Notes under the pieces: generated by a model
Seen by the model: only the letters and a program-made list of their open reading frames with translations
Databases searched by the model: none
Told to the model about the DNA's origin: nothing
Assembly (NCBI RefSeq): GCF_965200585.1
Contig: NZ_OZ241361.1
Length of the DNA: 64,000 nucleotides
Reading direction: 5' to 3' (one strand)
From: Bacterioplanoides sp965200585
Lineage (GTDB): Bacteria; Pseudomonadota; Gammaproteobacteria; Pseudomonadales; Oceanobacteraceae
Shown here: positions 1-7,939 of the stretch, piece after piece
Numbering within the stretch: position 1 is the stretch's first letter
How the letters are laid out: each line of letters opens with the position of its first letter
Made by a program: the position numbers and the translations under genes

Positions 1-2
1 TG

Positions 3-1211
3 GTGGAAAGTGGCGCCGGGTTCGCTGGTTTTGCCGTCTGGGGGTTGGGCATGGAGCCACATGGGCCGGACTTTATGGCTCGTGGCGACCTCGACACCTT
101 ATCCATTGTGCCGTGGCAACCGGGTTACGCCCGCATTGTGTGTGATGGCCATGTAAATGGTAAACCACACCCTTACGACAGCCGGGTAGTACTGAAAAAA
201 CAGGTGAAGCTGCTGGCTGATAAAGGCTGGACACTGAATACCGGGCTGGAGCCGGAATTCTCACTGTTTAAGCGCAATAGCGATGGCAGCCTGGCCATGG
301 TGGATGACTCGGATGTGTTGGATAAACCTTGCTACGACTACAAAGGCTTATCACGCTCACGTGAGTTTCTGGAAACACTGGTGGAATCGCTGCAGCAGCT
401 GGATTTCGACGTGTATCAGATTGACCACGAAGACGCCAACGGCCAGTTCGAGATCAATTACACCTATGGTGATGCGCTGGAATCCGCAGATCGGTTCACC
501 ATGGTGCGCATGGCAGCGGGGGAAATCGCCAATGATTTAGGCATGGTCTGCTCCTTTATGCCCAAGCCAGCGTCTGATCGCACCGGCAACGGTATGCACT
601 TCCATTTATCAATAGCCGATCAGGATGGCAATAACCTGTTCCATGACGACAGTGATGCCAACGGCATGGGTTTATCCAAACTGGCCTATCACTTTACCGC
701 TGGTTTATTGCATCACGCCAAAGCCTTATGTGCCTTTGCGGCACCAACGGTGAATTCTTACAAGCGCTTAGTGGTGGGCGGCTCGGCTTCCGGTGCCACC
801 TGGGCTCCGGCATATATCGCTTATGGCGACAATAATCGTTCGGCCATGGTGCGTATTCCTTATGGACGACTGGAATTCCGCCTGCCGGATGCCGGTTGTA
901 ATCCGTATTTAGTACACGCTGCACTGATTGCCGCCGGGTTGGATGGAATTGAACGCGAGCTGGATCCGGGCGAGCCACAAAATATCAACTTTTACACCAT
1001 CAGTGATGCCGAGCGACAGCAAAAAGGCATCGATATTCTGCCGCAAAATCTTAATGAAGCTCTGGATGCACTGGAAGCCAATAGTGTGCTGAAGGAACGT
1101 CTGGGCAGTGAAATTGTAGAGGAATTCCTGAAAGTAAAACGTGCCGAGTGGATTGAATACAGCCGTCATGTTTCCGATTGGGAAGTACAGCGTTATGCCG
1201 AGTTCTTCTGA
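3..1211 (+). CDS. gmaS: Glutamine synthetase-like ligase, probably gamma-glutamylmethylamide synthetase (5' truncated)
   Basis: The frame is open to the left edge, so the N-terminus (beta-grasp part) is missing and the first GTG is internal. The visible part is the catalytic domain of a GlnT/GmaS-type glutamine synthetase: EPEFSLF (metal-binding Glu), NGQFEINY, GNGMHFHLS, NSYKRL and the RLEFRLPDAGCNPYL segment. GmaS joins methylamine to glutamate with ATP. I prefer it over an ordinary glutamine synthetase because the next nine genes are the NMG synthase and dehydrogenase genes plus two C1-folate genes. Family alone does not separate GmaS from GlnT, so the substrate is inferred from context. 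It is followed by 108 AT-rich bases before mgsA. Confidence 0.85.
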   Translation: MESGAGFAGFAVWGLGMEPHGPDFMARGDLDTLSIVPWQPGYARIVCDGHVNGKPHPYDSRVVLKKQVKLLADKGWTLNTGLEPEFSLFKRNSDGSLAMVDDSDVLDKPCYDYKGLSRSREFLETLVESLQQLDFDVYQIDHEDANGQFEINYTYGDALESADRFTMVRMAAGEIANDLGMVCSFMPKPASDRTGNGMHFHLSIADQDGNNLFHDDSDANGMGLSKLAYHFTAGLLHHAKALCAFAAPTVNSYKRLVVGGSASGATWAPAYIAYGDNNRSAMVRIPYGRLEFRLPDAGCNPYLVHAALIAAGLDGIERELDPGEPQNINFYTISDAERQQKGIDILPQNLNEALDALEANSVLKERLGSEIVEEFLKVKRAEWIEYSRHVSDWEVQRYAEFF

Positions 1212-1319
1212 GGTTATTCATTCAGAAAAAGCTTAAAAAATAGCTTTAAAACACGATTTTAAAAAAGAATTTAAAGCGGAATATAACGCGCTAGAAAAGG
1301 TTATTAATACGAGGTTTTT

Positions 1320-2249
1320 ATGTGTGGAATTGTTGGCCTGTATTTAAAAAATAAGGCACTGGAAAGTCAGCTAGGGGCGTTATTTACCCCCATGCTGATT
1401 GCCATGACCGAGCGTGGCCCCGACAGTGCCGGGTTTGCGATTTATGGTGATGAAGTCAGCGATGCTGCCACTAAGCTGACCCTGCGCCATAGCGTTGAAG
1501 ATTACGATTGGCAGGGGCTGGCTCTGGCGTTGCAGCAACAGCTGGATACCGGAGTTGAATGGTTCCAGAACAGCAAGGTCGCGGTTTTTAAAGTGCAGTC
1601 TGAGGCTTTAGCCGCGCAAGCCGCTGTTGCTCAACTTGCACCTGAGGTGGTGATTCTCAGTGCTGGTCGTTCGATTGAAATTCTGAAAGAGGTGGGCCTG
1701 CCGCAAAGTATCGCCGACACCTTTGGATTAACCACGATGAAGGGCAGCCACATTATTGGTCATACCCGTATGGCTACTGAATCGGCGGTCACCATGGAAG
1801 GCAGCCACCCGTTTTCGACCGGCGAAGATTTATGTCTGGTACATAACGGCTCGCTGTCGAACCACAACCGTTTACGCGAAGAGCTGAAGCGCCAGGGTGT
1901 GCAGTTTCAGACTGACAACGATTCCGAAGTTGCCGCCGGTTATTTAACCCTGCATCTGCAACAAGGCGACAGCCTGAATCAGGCGCTGGAAAACGCCATG
2001 GATGACTTAGACGGATTTTTCACTTTTACCATCGGTACCCGCAATGGCTTTGCCGTGGTGCGCGACCCTATTGCCTGCAAACCCGCCGTTCTGGCGGAGA
2101 CCGACGATTATGTTGCGATGGCATCGGAATATCAGGCGCTGAGCACTTTGCCCGGTATTGAAGACGCCAAGGTCTGGGAGCCGGAACCGGCCACGATTTA
2201 TGTCTGGGAGCGTGAACAGTCTGGGTCAACAGAGGTAGAACAACGATGA
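1320..2249 (+). CDS. mgsA: N-methylglutamate synthase subunit A (class II glutamine amidotransferase domain)
   Basis: The protein begins MCGIVG, the N-terminal nucleophile cysteine signature of class II (Ntn) amidotransferases. It also has TERGPDSAGFAIYG, GHTRMATES, HPF and HNGSLSNHN. At 309 residues it matches the stand-alone GlxB/MgsA family and not full-length GltB or GlmS. In the NMG pathway MgsABC transfers methylamine nitrogen, supplied through the GmaS product or directly, onto glutamate. A weak Shine-Dalgarno (ACGAGG) lies six bases before the ATG. The stop overlaps the start of mgsB by four bases (ATGA), which suggests translational coupling of the two subunits. Confidence 0.9.
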   Translation: MCGIVGLYLKNKALESQLGALFTPMLIAMTERGPDSAGFAIYGDEVSDAATKLTLRHSVEDYDWQGLALALQQQLDTGVEWFQNSKVAVFKVQSEALAAQAAVAQLAPEVVILSAGRSIEILKEVGLPQSIADTFGLTTMKGSHIIGHTRMATESAVTMEGSHPFSTGEDLCLVHNGSLSNHNRLREELKRQGVQFQTDNDSEVAAGYLTLHLQQGDSLNQALENAMDDLDGFFTFTIGTRNGFAVVRDPIACKPAVLAETDDYVAMASEYQALSTLPGIEDAKVWEPEPATIYVWEREQSGSTEVEQR

Positions 2250-2929
2250 AAACAATCGATTTAACAACGGCCAGTGTGCGTGATTTAAATCAGGCGCTGC
2301 ACGATCAGGTAGAGGTGTGCAGCGAACGTGAATGGCAGGTACTGGAGCCTAAAGGTCAGCACAATATCGCCTGTGGTCTGGATCAGAATTTAGCCGTCGA
2401 TGTGATTGGTCATGCCGGTTATTTCTGCGCCGGTATGAATAAAAAAGCGCACGTTACGGTACACGGCAATGTAGGGCAGGGCGTCGCCGAAAACATGATG
2501 TCTGGCACGGTGCGGGTTAAAGGCGATGCTTCCCAGGCGGCTGGTGCCACGGCCCATGGCGGCCTATTGGTGATCGAAGGTAATGCCGGTGCCCGTTGTG
2601 GTATTTCCATGAAAGGGGTCGACATTGTGGTGCAGGGTAATGTTGGTCATATGAGCTGTTTTATGGGCCAGACAGGCAAGCTGGTGGTATGTGGTGATGC
2701 CGGTGATGCCTTGGGTGATTCTCTGTATGAAGTTCAGATTTATGTCAAAGGCAGCGTTAAATCATTAGGTGCGGATTGCATCGAAAAAGAAATGCGGCAA
2801 GAGCATCTGCAGGAGCTGAGCGAATTACTCAATCGCGCCGGAGTCGATGAAGATCCGGCCAATTTTAAACGCTACGGCTCCGCCCGACAGCTCTACAACT
2901 TTAAAGTCGATAACGCATCGGCCTATTAA
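2246..2929 (+). CDS. mgsB: N-methylglutamate synthase subunit B (GXGXG beta-helix domain)
   Basis: This 227-residue protein is the GXGXG domain that forms the C-terminal beta-helix of glutamate synthase (GltB), here as a separate subunit. Repeating glycine turns such as VIGHAGYFCAGMNKKAHVTV, VHGNVGQGVAENMM, VKGDASQAAGATAHGG and VQGNVGHMSCFMGQTG are visible across residues 50-160. It has a structural role linking amidotransferase and FMN synthase parts. The start overlaps the mgsA stop; mgsC follows after 57 bases. Confidence 0.9.
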   Translation: MKTIDLTTASVRDLNQALHDQVEVCSEREWQVLEPKGQHNIACGLDQNLAVDVIGHAGYFCAGMNKKAHVTVHGNVGQGVAENMMSGTVRVKGDASQAAGATAHGGLLVIEGNAGARCGISMKGVDIVVQGNVGHMSCFMGQTGKLVVCGDAGDALGDSLYEVQIYVKGSVKSLGADCIEKEMRQEHLQELSELLNRAGVDEDPANFKRYGSARQLYNFKVDNASAY

Positions 2930-2986
2930 TTTTTTAATGTTTTAAGTTTTTTAAATTGTTTTGCGCGGCCTTTTGAGGAAATAACT

Positions 2987-4315
2987 ATGACTGATGAGCA
3001 ACACGTAAAAGACGGCCTGCGGGAATCCGCCACCTTTGATCGCACAACCATGGCCGAAATCCGGCGTGCGGCAGAAACCGGTATTTATGATATTCGTGGC
3101 TTTGGTGCCAAACGTAAACTGCCCCATTTTGATGATTTATTATTTCTTGGTGCCAGCATGTCGCGCTACCCGTTAGAGGGGTATCGCGAAACCTGTAATA
3201 CCTCGGTGACTTTAGGTACGCGCTACGCCAAAAAGCCGATTCAGCTGGATATTCCGGTCACGATTGCGGGCATGAGTTTTGGTGCGTTATCGGCAAATGC
3301 CAAAGAGGCGCTGGGGCGTGGTGCTTCGTTAATGGGTACCTCAACCACCACCGGTGATGGCGGTATGACCCCGGAAGAACGTGGTCAGTCGAGCAAGCTG
3401 GTGTATCAGTATTTGCCATCACGTTATGGCATGAATCCGGATGATTTACGCAAAGCCGATGCGATTGAAATTGTACTGGGCCAGGGTGCTAAACCCGGTG
3501 GTGGCGGCATGTTGCTGGGCCAGAAAATCACCGACCGGGTAGCGCAGATGCGCACCTTACCCAAAGGCGTGGATCAGCGCTCTGCCTGTCGTCACCCAGA
3601 CTGGACCGGGCCGGATGATCTGGCGATTAAAATTCTGGAATTGCGTGAAATTACTGATTGGCAGGTACCAATTTATATCAAGGTTGGCGCCACCCGTACT
3701 TATTACGACGTTAAGCTGGCGGTGAAAGCCGGAGCCGACGTAATTGTAGTAGACGGTATGCAGGGCGGTACTGCGGCGACCCAGGATGTATTTATTGAGC
3801 ACGTGGGTATTCCAACGCTGGCGGCGATTCCTCAGGCGGTAAAAGCACTGCAGGAAATGGGTATGCACCGCAAAGTGCAGCTGATTGTTTCTGGTGGTAT
3901 TCGTAACGGCGCCGATGTTGCTAAGTGTATGGCTCTGGGAGCGGACGCGGTGGCGATTGGTACCGCAGCACTGGTGGCGCTGGGTTGTAACCACCCGAAA
4001 TACGACAAAGAATTTCAGCAGATTGGCTCGGCGGCGGGTTTTTACGACGACTATCACGAAGGCAAAGACCCGGCCGGTATTTCCACCCAGGACCCGGAAT
4101 TAATGCAGCGCCTTGATCCGGTCGAAGCGGGACGTAAATTAGCCAATTATTTAAATGTACTGACACTGGAAGCGCAGACGCTGGCCCGGGCTTGTGGCAA
4201 AAACGATCTGCGTAATCTGGAGCCGGAAGATTTAGTTGCGCTGACGGTGGAATCGGCAGCGATGGCCGGTGTGCCATTAGCCGGTACCAGCTGGATTCCG
4301 GGGCAAGGCTATTAA
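2987..4315 (+). CDS. mgsC: N-methylglutamate synthase subunit C (FMN-binding glutamate synthase domain)
   Basis: This 442-residue TIM-barrel is the FMN/synthase domain of glutamate synthase: IAGMSFGALSANAKEALGRG, TTTGDGGMTPEERG, GQGAKPGGGGMLLGQKI and the phosphate-binding VSGGIRNGADVAKCMALGAD. The cysteine triad that holds a 3Fe-4S cluster in GltB is absent. Where GltB has its Cys-rich loop this protein reads GCNHPKYDKEFQQIG, followed by PAGISTQDPEL. This appears usual for the MgsC branch (from memory of the family). A good Shine-Dalgarno (GAGGAA) precedes the ATG. It completes the MgsABC set that makes N-methylglutamate in the cytoplasm. Confidence 0.9.
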   Translation: MTDEQHVKDGLRESATFDRTTMAEIRRAAETGIYDIRGFGAKRKLPHFDDLLFLGASMSRYPLEGYRETCNTSVTLGTRYAKKPIQLDIPVTIAGMSFGALSANAKEALGRGASLMGTSTTTGDGGMTPEERGQSSKLVYQYLPSRYGMNPDDLRKADAIEIVLGQGAKPGGGGMLLGQKITDRVAQMRTLPKGVDQRSACRHPDWTGPDDLAIKILELREITDWQVPIYIKVGATRTYYDVKLAVKAGADVIVVDGMQGGTAATQDVFIEHVGIPTLAAIPQAVKALQEMGMHRKVQLIVSGGIRNGADVAKCMALGADAVAIGTAALVALGCNHPKYDKEFQQIGSAAGFYDDYHEGKDPAGISTQDPELMQRLDPVEAGRKLANYLNVLTLEAQTLARACGKNDLRNLEPEDLVALTVESAAMAGVPLAGTSWIPGQGY

Positions 4316-4407
4316 TTAAACACGTCGGTAATTAAACACGTCGATAATTGACTATTTTTAAGTAATTAAAAAATACCCGATTTAATTCGATAAAAATCCA
4401 ATTAACA

Positions 4408-4476
4408 GCGAGGTGAGTGATCACCTCGTCGGGAAACTGATGCTCTGAGTAAGCATACGACGCTATTTATAGGGGG
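4408..4476 (+). promoter_or_regulatory. Potential structured RNA in the purU leader
   Basis: A perfect 8-bp stem with a GNRA-type GTGA loop occupies 4409-4428 (CGAGGTGA / TCACCTCG). A second stem follows: ATGCT (4440-4444) with AGCAT (4452-4456). CGTCG (4427-4431) can also pair with CGACG (4458-4462), sharing two bases with the first stem, so two exclusive folds are possible. The purU Shine-Dalgarno AGGGGG (4471-4476) lies just after. No T-run follows. I cannot match it to a named riboswitch class. Confidence 0.45.
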
Positions 4477-4484
4477 CCATTCAG

Positions 4485-5357
4485 GTGAGCGTTATGAATA
4501 CAGACAATAAAGAATATATTATCAAGGTAAGCTGTCCGGCCCGCAGTGGCATTGTCGCAGCCGTCACAACCTTCTTAGCCGATCGTGGCTGTTATATCAG
4601 TGAAATGAGCCAGTACGATGATCCTCAAAGCACAACCTTTTTTACCCGTTGTCGCTTTCATGTTGAATCCGGTGCTTATGGGCTGGCGGATTTAAAAGGT
4701 GAATTCTCTCAGGTTGCGGCAGACTTTCAGATGGACTGGACGCTGGTATCGGCTAATGAGCCGGTAAAAACCCTGTTAATGGTCAGTAAGTTTGACCACT
4801 GCCTGGATGACTTAATGTATCGTCTGCATAAAGGCGAAATTAATATTGATATTACTGCAGTGGTTTCAAACCATAAAGACCTGCGGCCAATGGTTGAGCG
4901 CGAAGGTATTCGCTTTATTTATTTGCCGGTTACTAAAGAAAATAAAGCCAGTCAGGAACAGGCTTTATTAGACATTATTAAAGAAACCGGTACCGAGCTG
5001 GTGGTTCTTGCGCGTTATATGCAGATTCTGTCAGACCAGTTATGCCGCCAGTTAAGTGGCCGGGCGATTAATATTCACCATTCTTTTTTACCCGGTTTTA
5101 AAGGTGCAAAACCCTATCATCAGGCCCATGAGCGCGGCGTAAAACTCATTGGGGCAACCGCCCATTACGTCACTTCGGATCTGGATGAAGGCCCGATTAT
5201 TGAGCAAGCGGTACAGCCGGTGGATCACACCTACAGCCCGGAAGCTCTGGTGGCCGTAGGGCGTGACACCGAAACCGTGGCACTGGCCAGAGCGGTGAAA
5301 TTACACGTTGAACACCGGGTATTTTTAGATGGCAATAAAACGGTCGTTTTTAAATAA
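4485..5357 (+). CDS. purU: Formyltetrahydrofolate deformylase
   Basis: PurU hydrolyses 10-formyl-THF to formate and THF. The N-terminal ACT domain (about residues 10-85, starting SCPARSGIVAAVTTFLADRG) is followed by a formyltransferase domain with the catalytic segment INIHHSFLPGFKGAKPYHQA and the Asp-containing TSDLDEGPIIEQ. The 290-residue length is normal. GTG at 4485 has AGGGGG eight bases upstream; ATG at 4494 is an alternative with a weaker AGGTGA. Its place inside an NMG operon indicates that it drains C1 units from methylamine oxidation to formate and recycles THF, rather than serving purine synthesis. Confidence 0.95.
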   Translation: MSVMNTDNKEYIIKVSCPARSGIVAAVTTFLADRGCYISEMSQYDDPQSTTFFTRCRFHVESGAYGLADLKGEFSQVAADFQMDWTLVSANEPVKTLLMVSKFDHCLDDLMYRLHKGEINIDITAVVSNHKDLRPMVEREGIRFIYLPVTKENKASQEQALLDIIKETGTELVVLARYMQILSDQLCRQLSGRAINIHHSFLPGFKGAKPYHQAHERGVKLIGATAHYVTSDLDEGPIIEQAVQPVDHTYSPEALVAVGRDTETVALARAVKLHVEHRVFLDGNKTVVFK

Positions 5358-5407
5358 CAGGTTTCATTAAACGGTATTGGACAGGGATTTTTAAGCCGGG
5401 GGGCAAG

Positions 5408-6292
5408 ATGGCGGCATTAATTGATGGTAAGGCAATGGCTCAACAACTGATCGATGAGGTCAAAGGCGGAGTTACTGAGTTTTCGCAGCGTTATGGATCG
5501 GTGCCCGGCTTAGCGGTTGTATTAGTCGGGGATGATCCCGCCAGTCAGGTGTATGTGCGCAATAAAGTTAAGCGCGCCCATGAAGTGGGCATGACATCAA
5601 TTGAGCATCAATTGCCGGACGATTGTTCACAACACACTCTGAATCAGCTGATTGCAGAATTAAATGCCGACCCGGCTGTACATGGCATTCTGGTGCAACT
5701 GCCATTGCCAGCACAGCTTAATGAAAAAGAAATTATTGCCGCCATTGCCGCAGAAAAGGATGTCGATAGCTTTCACCCATTGAATGTGGGTGCTTTGGTA
5801 ACCGCTGAGGCCAACCTGGTGCCCTGTACCCCGCTGGGGTGCCTGATGATGTTGCGTCAGGTGTGTGATGATCTGAGTGGTAAACACGCGGTTGTGATTG
5901 GGCGCTCCAATATTGTTGGCAAACCCATGGCAGCATTATTACTCCAGGAAAACTGTACCGTTACCACAGTGCATTCCCACTCGCGCGATATCGAACAGAT
6001 ATGCCAGCAGGCCGATATTGTGATCGCCGCCGTTGGACGACCCGAATTGATTAAAAGCCACTGGATTAAACCCGGAGCCGTGGTGATTGATGTGGGTATT
6101 AATGCCGTTGTGCAAGATCAAACACGCAAGCTGGTTGGTGATGTGGATTTTGCTGATGTCGAACCTGTTGCCAGTGCGATTACGCCGGTTCCCGGTGGTG
6201 TTGGCCCCATGACCATTGCCTGTTTAATGAAAAACACGTTAACCGCTGCTGAAGCGTTACACGCCGGTCAACCCAATAAGCTGGCCAGTTGA
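5408..6292 (+). CDS. folD: Bifunctional methylene-THF dehydrogenase / methenyl-THF cyclohydrolase
   Basis: FolD oxidises 5,10-methylene-THF (NADP) and hydrolyses methenyl-THF to 10-formyl-THF. Visible signatures are VGDDPASQVYVRNKVKRAHEVG (catalytic Lys region), GILVQLPLP, PCTPLGC, the Rossmann segment VVIGRSNIVGKPMAALL and TPVPGGVGPMTIACLM. Length 294 is typical. GGGGGG lies just before the ATG. NMG dehydrogenase yields methylene-THF, so FolD then PurU form a THF route to formate encoded within the methylamine operon. This copy may be additional to a housekeeping folD elsewhere. Confidence 0.96.
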   Translation: MAALIDGKAMAQQLIDEVKGGVTEFSQRYGSVPGLAVVLVGDDPASQVYVRNKVKRAHEVGMTSIEHQLPDDCSQHTLNQLIAELNADPAVHGILVQLPLPAQLNEKEIIAAIAAEKDVDSFHPLNVGALVTAEANLVPCTPLGCLMMLRQVCDDLSGKHAVVIGRSNIVGKPMAALLLQENCTVTTVHSHSRDIEQICQQADIVIAAVGRPELIKSHWIKPGAVVIDVGINAVVQDQTRKLVGDVDFADVEPVASAITPVPGGVGPMTIACLMKNTLTAAEALHAGQPNKLAS

Positions 6293-6316
6293 TTTCTATC
6301 TGCAGGAGGGAAGGCG

Positions 6317-7564
6317 ATGCCTTTCTCATTATTAAAGTACGGTTTACATAACGATTATCCGTTTGAAAAAGACGCCGATTTACCGCCGCCCAAAAAGTTA
6401 AAGCCGAACTATGACGTGGTCATTATTGGTGGTGGTGGCCATGGCGTTGCCACCGCGTATTACCTGGCAAAATATCATGGCATTACCAATGTGGCGATAT
6501 TAGAAAAAGGCTATTTAGGCGGCGGTAATACTGCTCGTAATACCGCGGTGATTCGTTCTAATTATTTAACTCCGGAAGGCGTTAAATTTTATTCGCAGTC
6601 GGTGAAATTATTCGAAGGGTTAGCCAACGAATTCGATTTTAACATCATGTACTCCAAACGCGGGCAGCTGACTCTGGCGCATACCGATGCGGCGGTACGT
6701 GGCTTTCGCCAACGGGCAGAAATTAATAAACATTTTGGCGGAAAAACCGAACTGGTTGATCCGCAGCAAATCCGCGAGCTGGTGCCCAGCTTAAATATGA
6801 ATCCGGCTGATTTACCGGTACTGGCCGGGCTCTGGCATATGGACGGTGCAACCGCGCGCCATGATGCCGTGGCCTGGGGATATGCCAAAGGGGCAACCCA
6901 GCGTGGGGTGGAATTACATCAGCTGACCGAAGTGACGGATGTGCTGGTGGAAAACAACCGGGTTACGGGTGTTAAAACCAATCGCGGCACAGTGACGTGT
7001 GGGGCGGTGGTACAAGCCGTTGCCGGGCACAGCTCATTATTAGCGGCCAAAGCGGGTTTTAAAATGCCGCTGTTATCGTATCCGCTGCAAGCCATGGTAA
7101 CTCAGCCGGTAAAACCTTTTCTTGATCCGTTAGTGAGTTCTCCGGCACTGCATTGTTATGTACAGCAAACCGGGCGTGGCGAATTGGTATTTGGTGGTGG
7201 CTCAGACCCTTATCCACTGTACAACACCCGCTCCACACTGGATTTAAAAGAAAGCCTGTTGGCACACGCCATTGAGCTCTTTCCGTTTATGGCCAACCTG
7301 CGGCTATTACGCCAGTGGGCTGGCTTAACCGATATGACCTCGGATTACAGCCCGATTATGGGACTCAGCCCGGTGGATAATTATTACCTGGATGCCGGCT
7401 GGGGTACCTGGGGTTTTAAATCAACCCCGATTTGTGGAAAAACCATGGCACAACTGGTGGCCAGCGGTGGCCAGGTGCCGGAATTAATCCAGCCATTTTC
7501 GATGGCGCGTTTTCAGTCGTTCCAACAAGTTAATGAAATGGGCGCGACAGCAGCCAGCCATTAA
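6317..7564 (+). CDS. mgdA: N-methylglutamate dehydrogenase subunit A (sarcosine oxidase beta-like)
   Basis: This 415-residue DAO-family flavoprotein resembles the SoxB subunit of heterotetrameric sarcosine oxidase. The FAD-binding motif VVIIGGGGHGVATAYYLAK is near residue 35, followed by LEKGYLGGGNTARNTAVIRSNY, where SoxB carries its flavin-linking region. The C-terminal GWGTWGFKSTPICGKTMA is also SoxB-like. In this operon the substrate is most likely N-methylglutamate, oxidised to glutamate with transfer of the methyl carbon to THF. The GGAGGG ribosome site is strong. It is followed by a 63-base gap before mgdB. Confidence 0.88.
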   Translation: MPFSLLKYGLHNDYPFEKDADLPPPKKLKPNYDVVIIGGGGHGVATAYYLAKYHGITNVAILEKGYLGGGNTARNTAVIRSNYLTPEGVKFYSQSVKLFEGLANEFDFNIMYSKRGQLTLAHTDAAVRGFRQRAEINKHFGGKTELVDPQQIRELVPSLNMNPADLPVLAGLWHMDGATARHDAVAWGYAKGATQRGVELHQLTEVTDVLVENNRVTGVKTNRGTVTCGAVVQAVAGHSSLLAAKAGFKMPLLSYPLQAMVTQPVKPFLDPLVSSPALHCYVQQTGRGELVFGGGSDPYPLYNTRSTLDLKESLLAHAIELFPFMANLRLLRQWAGLTDMTSDYSPIMGLSPVDNYYLDAGWGTWGFKSTPICGKTMAQLVASGGQVPELIQPFSMARFQSFQQVNEMGATAASH

Positions 7565-7627
7565 CTGAAAAAGCAGGTTAACCGTTAAAGAGCGGTTACA
7601 AGTAAAAGGCAGTTACCGGAACCTAGT

Positions 7628-7939
7628 ATGAAAATAATGCACTGCCCACTTAATGGGCCACGTAATATCAGCGAATTTATTCATGGCGGTGACGTGCGTC
7701 AGATGCCAGACCCGAATCATTGCAGCGACAGTGACTGGGCCGATTATGTGTTTTATCACAATAATGCTATCGAAGTGGTACAAGAATGGTGGTTACACGC
7801 GCCTTCTGGTTACTGGTTTATTGCCGAGCGTCATACCGACAGCGATGAGATTTTACGCACTTATGATCCAGCGGAAATCTTTCGGCAACGAATCGAGTTT
7901 GCAGCCCAGCAACAAACGACGAAGGAGTCCGTTGTATGA
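7628..7939 (+). CDS. mgdB: N-methylglutamate dehydrogenase subunit B (sarcosine oxidase delta-like)
   Basis: This is a 103-residue SoxD-family small subunit beginning MKIMHCPLNGPRNISEF, with WADYVFYHNN, VVQEWWLHAPSGYWF and DEILRTYDP. In sarcosine oxidase the delta subunit binds zinc through three cysteines and a histidine. Here only the first cysteine and the histidine of EWWLH remain visible, so that zinc site is probably absent. The stop overlaps the mgdC start by four bases (ATGA). An overlapping frame at 7653-7979 is a shadow. Confidence 0.87.
   Translation: MKIMHCPLNGPRNISEFIHGGDVRQMPDPNHCSDSDWADYVFYHNNAIEVVQEWWLHAPSGYWFIAERHTDSDEILRTYDPAEIFRQRIEFAAQQQTTKESVV

Noticed and set aside
3557..4057. 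166-codon minus-strand open frame
   Set aside because: It is antisense to the conserved core of mgsC and shows no recognisable protein; a shadow of codon bias.
2987..4315. Loss of the 3Fe-4S cysteines in MgsC as a defect
   Set aside because: The replaced loop ending PAGISTQDPEL seems normal for this branch of the glutamate synthase family.
4427..4462. Hammerhead-like CTGATG and GAAA motifs in the purU leader
   Set aside because: The core order and the required CUGANGA continuation are not met, so it is not a hammerhead ribozyme.
7628..7939. Loss of zinc ligands in MgdB as a mutation
   Set aside because: The CPLNGPRN start appears to be the usual form in NMG-type delta subunits, so it is a family trait and not damage in this strain.
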